Assembly (NCBI RefSeq): GCF_000202635.1
Contig: NC_015125.1
Span: forward strand, 2,170,001-2,234,000
Reading direction: 5' to 3'
Source of the DNA: Microbacterium testaceum StLB037
GTDB lineage: Bacteria > Actinomycetota > Actinomycetes > Actinomycetales > Microbacteriaceae
Length of the DNA stretch: 64,000 bases
Shown here: positions 63,024-64,000 of the stretch, piece by piece
How positions within the stretch are numbered: position 1 is the stretch's first letter
Layout: each line of letters starts with the position of its first letter
Made by a program: the position numbers and the translations under genes
Notes under the pieces: model-generated
Seen by the model: only the letters and a program-made list of their open reading frames with translations
Told to the model about the DNA's origin: nothing
Databases searched by the model: none

Positions 63024-64000
63024 TTACTTCTTCACCGGGATCGACTGCGACTCGAGGGCGGTGATCGTGGCATCCTGACCCTTCTGGAGGGCGTCGGCGA
63101 GGGTGCCGCTCCCGCTGACCGCCGCCTTGAAGCCGTCGGAGACGTCGGCGTAGGTCTTGGTCATCGTCGGTCCCCAGACGAAGTCGGGGGTGACCTCGGT
63201 GGCTGCCTTGGCGAAGACGTCGTAGATCTTCTGGCCGCCGTAGAAGTCGACGCCCTTCGCGAGCGAGGGGAGCTTGAGGCCCTCGGTGGTGGCGGGGTAG
63301 ATGTTCGCCTCTTCGTTCAGCGCGGTGAGCGCCTCGGTCGAGGTGTTCAGCCACAGCGCGAACTTCGTCGCCTCGTAGGGGTGCTTGCTGCCCTTGAGGA
63401 CGGCGATCGACGAACCGCCCCAGTTGCCCGAGACCGCGTCTCCGGCCTTCCACTGCGGAAGGTCCGCGACCGACCAGTTACCGGCCGTGTCGGGAGCACC
63501 GCTCGAGATGGAGTTCGCGCCCCACACGGCGGAGTTCCAGGTCCACACCTGGCTGGAGTTGTAGGCGTTGTTCCACTCGTCGGTCCACGCCGGGTAGGTC
63601 GAGACGAGGTCCTGATCGATGAGCGACTGCCAGTAGTCGGCGACCTTCTTCGACGCCGGGTCGGTCAGCGAGACCGTCCAGCCGTCGGCGTCGTTGCCGA
63701 ACCACTGCCCGCCCGCCTGCCACACGAAGCCGGCGAACTGGTTGATGTCGGACTGCGAGAAGTTGGTGATGTAGCCGCCGAGCGCGCGGATCTTCTTCGC
63801 GGCCTCGGTGTACTCGTCCCAGGTGGTGGGAACGGGGATGTTGTTCTTCTCGAACAGGTCGGAGCGGTAGAACAGGCCCATCGGGCCGATGTCCTGGGGG
63901 ATGCCGTAGACGCCGCCCTCGCCGCCGAGCGCGACCTGGTTCCACGCCCAGCCGACGAACTGGTCCTTCGCGGCGACCACGTCGGAGCAGCCCGCGATGT
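63024..64000 (-). CDS. Extracellular sugar-binding protein (SBP family 1), 5' end cut by window
   Basis: This is the C-terminal part of a family 1 solute-binding protein; the frame is open to base 64000, so the signal and N-terminal lobe lie outside. 324 residues are visible. YGIPQDIGPMGLFYRSDLFEKNNI and PVPTTWDEYTEAAKKI are typical of sugar-binding CUT1 proteins, and GNWGGSSIAVLKGSKHPYEATKFALWL is the hinge-side motif. It is at the edge, so its permeases are probably beyond the window on the right or absent. It ends at a strong terminator. Confidence 0.93.
   Translation of the reverse strand, partial: IAGCSDVVAAKDQFVGWAWNQVALGGEGGVYGIPQDIGPMGLFYRSDLFEKNNIPVPTTWDEYTEAAKKIRALGGYITNFSQSDINQFAGFVWQAGGQWFGNDADGWTVSLTDPASKKVADYWQSLIDQDLVSTYPAWTDEWNNAYNSSQVWTWNSAVWGANSISSGAPDTAGNWSVADLPQWKAGDAVSGNWGGSSIAVLKGSKHPYEATKFALWLNTSTEALTALNEEANIYPATTEGLKLPSLAKGVDFYGGQKIYDVFAKAATEVTPDFVWGPTMTKTYADVSDGFKAAVSGSGTLADALQKGQDATITALESQSIPVKK

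Overview
The window is one stretch of a very GC-rich chromosome with strong third-position GC bias, many ATGA/GTGA start-stop overlaps, frequent GTG starts, several apparently leaderless genes, and the GGCATCC/GGATGCC signature common in Microbacterium. It is best read as a Microbacterium-like actinobacterium (family Microbacteriaceae). This is inferred from composition and gene content; no 16S or marker gene is present. No tRNA, rRNA, CRISPR array, transposase or phage gene was found.

Most of the window is a plant-polysaccharide utilisation island built from several transcription units. (A) 1-8138 (+): a CUT1-type sugar ABC transporter (two permeases, lipoprotein) without its own ATPase, a 962-residue secreted multidomain clan GH-A hydrolase, and two WxL/DUF916-like surface proteins, the second ending in an LAQTG sortase signal. 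(B) 25166-10069 (-): a peptide-family (Dpp-like) ABC transporter including a permease-ATPase fusion, then GH3, a serine hydrolase, GH43, GH78 alpha-L-rhamnosidase and a DUF5060/DUF5605 hydrolase; divergent to it lies a TetR regulator coupled to a GH2 enzyme. (C) 33938-40511 (+): a second CUT1 transporter, a large FAD-dependent oxidoreductase and a LacI-type effector domain without DNA-binding domain, followed by a DeoR-family repressor (-) and two CE7-like esterases (+). (D) 43456-50922: a sugar-phosphate isomerase/epimerase-like protein, a Gfo/Idh/MocA dehydrogenase, a ribose-type ABC transporter and a ROK regulator. (E) 59420-62759: galK and galT divergent from a LacI regulator with a clear shared promoter/operator. 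The right edge cuts a further sugar-binding protein. Together the genes describe import of xylo-, galacto- or rhamno-oligosaccharides, deacetylation, exo-hydrolysis and entry of the monosaccharides into metabolism.

Between these units lie: a TacT/TacA-like GNAT-DUF1778 toxin-antitoxin pair with a palindromic operator; an RHH antitoxin whose upstream partner gene is frameshifted; a MarR-controlled pair of MFS exporters with two related palindromes; a LysR/EamA divergent pair; a lipoate-protein ligase coupled to an orphan beta-class DNA methyltransferase; an LLM flavin oxidoreductase; a carboxylesterase; and a squalene-cyclase-fold protein.

Non-coding structure is rich. GAGCTTGTCGAAG-type hairpin repeats occur at two loci (one inside a 125-bp tandem repeat), a 65-bp hairpin is present twice before galK, a 64-bp tandem repeat lies near 62840-62965, and several intrinsic terminators separate genes.
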